This document shows positions 16,926 to 17,965 of a DNA stretch of 17,965 nt, in pieces; the first letter of the stretch is position 1; each line of letters opens with the position of its first letter. The DNA comes from Dictyocoela muelleri. Taxonomy: Eukaryota; Microsporidia. Where the stretch lies: NCBI GenBank assembly GCA_016256075.1, contig SDVU01000197.1:1-17965 (forward strand), read 5' to 3'. The notes beneath the pieces were generated by a model. The model was not told the origin of the DNA and made no database searches. It was given only the letters and a program-made list of their open reading frames with translations. The translations under genes were made by a program, and so were the position numbers.

Positions 16926-17390
16926 AATAATACAATATTTGCAAAAACACACTTGTACATATCGATGAATCACAGAAAATTTTACAATTTAAATTTAATA
17001 ATTAAATAAATATAGTCAATTCATGAAATATAAATTTTATTGATATCGACTTTTTATTAATAATGATTATAAATATGACAATAGGTCTATTAAAGTTTAT
17101 GATGTTTATGTAAGAATTATAGAATTGATAATAAATACGATTTATATCTTGAAGCATTGAAATGGCATATTAAACGTAATTTGGTTATATTATAAGGCCA
17201 AATTTTTTATTATTGATTTTTTAATAACTAAAGATAAAAAAGATGATGGCTTAAGATTTAAAAGAAAGTTTACAATTAATTAAGAAATGAAGTGTGTCAA
17301 TAATTTGAATAATAGTAATTTGTATGAAATTGGAAAATATTTTGAAAGTTTCATCAAAAGGTTTATTTTAATTGTATTATTTTTATCTGA
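16926..17390 (+). pseudogene. MULE-4 transposase remnant (FLYWCH remainder and C-terminal tail)
   Basis: Right after the hAT duplication a frame reads YNICKNTLVHIDESQKIL (about 16930-16985), plausible as the Cys half of a FLYWCH finger. At about 17130-17200 LEALKWHIKRNLVI resembles the family E-x-W-H-x-x-x-x-x segment. The next frame gives IDFLITKDKKDDGLRFKRKF (about 17210-17270), as in MULE C-terminal tails. The catalytic core does not fit between these pieces, so an internal deletion is inferred. The evidence is weak motif resemblance plus position inside paired inverted ends. Confidence 0.4.
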
Positions 17391-17540
17391 TAATTTTAAG
17401 AGTTACATTTTTTTTAAAAAATTATTATTTTTTCAATATATTATTTAATTAATATTTCGCGGTAGAAAAACGGATTCTCTGCCTTATTAATTATCAGTTT
17501 TTATGCAGGCGGCAGAAAAACGTACTGAAATATAATTATT

Positions 17541-17643
17541 GCTTTTCAGGTAATTTGATTTGAATTGTATAATAACGTGCTTGTTGTGTCATCTTTATCT
17601 GATTTTATTTTTTTTAACTAACGGTAATTTAGACAATCTAGAC
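17541..17643 (+). repeat. Right ~103-bp direct repeat flanking MULE-4
   Basis: Partner of 10715-10823. Its right limit coincides with the start of a hAT-type terminus at 17644, so either the duplication ended there or the second hAT cut it off. Confidence 0.7.
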
Positions 17644-17740
17644 CATTATTTCTCAAACTTTTTGGAGTTGGGGCGCACTTTTAAGATTTTATTTTTCTGG
17701 AGTGCACTTCTGAGATTTTATTTTATTTTGGCGCATTAAA

Positions 17741-17748
<8 letters not shown>
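17644..17748 (+). mobile_element. Terminus of a second hAT-type element
   Basis: CATTATTTCTCAAACTTTTT followed by GGAG...GGGGCGCACTTTTAAGA, GAGTGCACTTCTGAGA and TTTGGCGCATT has the layout of many hAT ends (C-A-G-T-G-x-TTCTCAAACTTTTT with repeated GCGCAC motifs). Only one end is in view. No transposase can be assigned. Confidence 0.5.

Positions 17749-17771
<23 letters not shown>
17749..17771. repeat. (AT)n microsatellite
   Basis: Uninterrupted AT dinucleotide run between the hAT-type terminus and the following palindrome-bearing sequence. Confidence 0.9.
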
Positions 17772-17965
17772 CAGTCAATGTCGATTTTTTTAATCATTTT
17801 TGGAAATTTTGACTAAAAAATTCGACTGATTAAAAAAATCGACAATTAATTAAAAATAAGTATAATTTATTTAATAAGGTTTAAATTCTAAAAATCTAAC
17901 TTATAATTACAAAATTCGTCAAAGTATTGATAAATTAATTGTCACATAGACGTAAATTTTTCTAA
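17772..17965 (+). mobile_element. Possible pogo/Tigger-type terminus at the window edge
   Basis: After TATA comes CAGTCAATGTCGATTTTTTT, similar to CAGTC-starting pogo/Tigger ends inserted at TA. A perfect 17-bp inverted repeat, GTCGATTTTTTTAATCA (17780-17796) and its complement (17827-17843), encloses 30 bases with GGAAATTTTGACTAAAA. The other end lies beyond the window, so the family call is tentative. Confidence 0.35.

Larger units (their letters stand above)
10824..17540 (+). mobile_element. MULE-4, outermost element of the nested stack
   Basis: The left end (about 10850-10935) reads CGTTTTTATGCCGCC then ATCCGTTTTTTTT. The right end (about 17460-17530) is its inverted counterpart (AAAAACGGAT...GGCGGCAGAAAAACG). 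Without the inserted hAT (11076-16917) and one target duplication copy the element is only about 0.87 kb. The flanking pieces carry a MULE FLYWCH-like start (11003 on) and a MULE-like C-terminal tail (17110-17380), so the catalytic core appears deleted. It was hit by the hAT within the FLYWCH-encoding part. Confidence 0.65.

Overview
The window reads as a very AT-rich, repeat-dense eukaryotic intergenic region. I find no intact protein gene, no rRNA and no credible functional tRNA. Everything recognisable is a decayed transposable element or repeat: four MULE (Mutator-like) elements with FLYWCH-type N-termini, one hAT element of the ZBED5/SCAND3-like transposase group, one Tc1/mariner-IS630 (DDE_3) element, one Merlin/ISXO2-type transposase, several foldback MITEs, tRNA-derived SINE-like units and minisatellites. 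The combination would suit a TE-rich, AT-rich genome such as an expanded microsporidian or a small invertebrate. No diagnostic host gene is present, so the taxon stays open.

Layout. 278-2070: MULE-1 (+) between two 77-bp direct repeats. 2145-7935: a zone bounded by inverted ~250-290 bp repeats. It holds a 716-bp MITE, a Merlin transposase relic (-), a Tc1-like element (+) whose two ends are tandem arrays of a ~22-bp unit, and three arrays of one 16-17 bp minisatellite. 7936-10515: tRNA-derived SINE-like sequence, including two head-to-head copies with two adjacent hairpin MITEs between them.

10715-17643 is a stack of nested insertions. MULE-4 (about 10824-17540) lies between ~100-bp direct repeats. 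Inside it sits a hAT element (11076-16917) with a perfect 8-bp target duplication, ATTTAAAT. The hAT is itself broken by a 298-bp MITE (short ~9-10 bp duplication), by MULE-3 on the minus strand, and by MULE-2 next to MULE-3. A second hAT-type terminus and a possible pogo/Tigger-type end close the window.

The most unusual signal is that all four MULE copies are bracketed by long direct repeats (about 68, 77, 103-109 and 136 bp). In the MULE-2 and MULE-3 cases part of the duplicated sequence is demonstrably target (hAT coding sequence). Canonical MULE target duplications are about 8-11 bp, while the hAT and MITE in the same stack carry normal short ones. The MULE ends also carry paired near-perfect palindromes. 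The transposase assignments come from my own translation and recollection of family motifs, not from a search.
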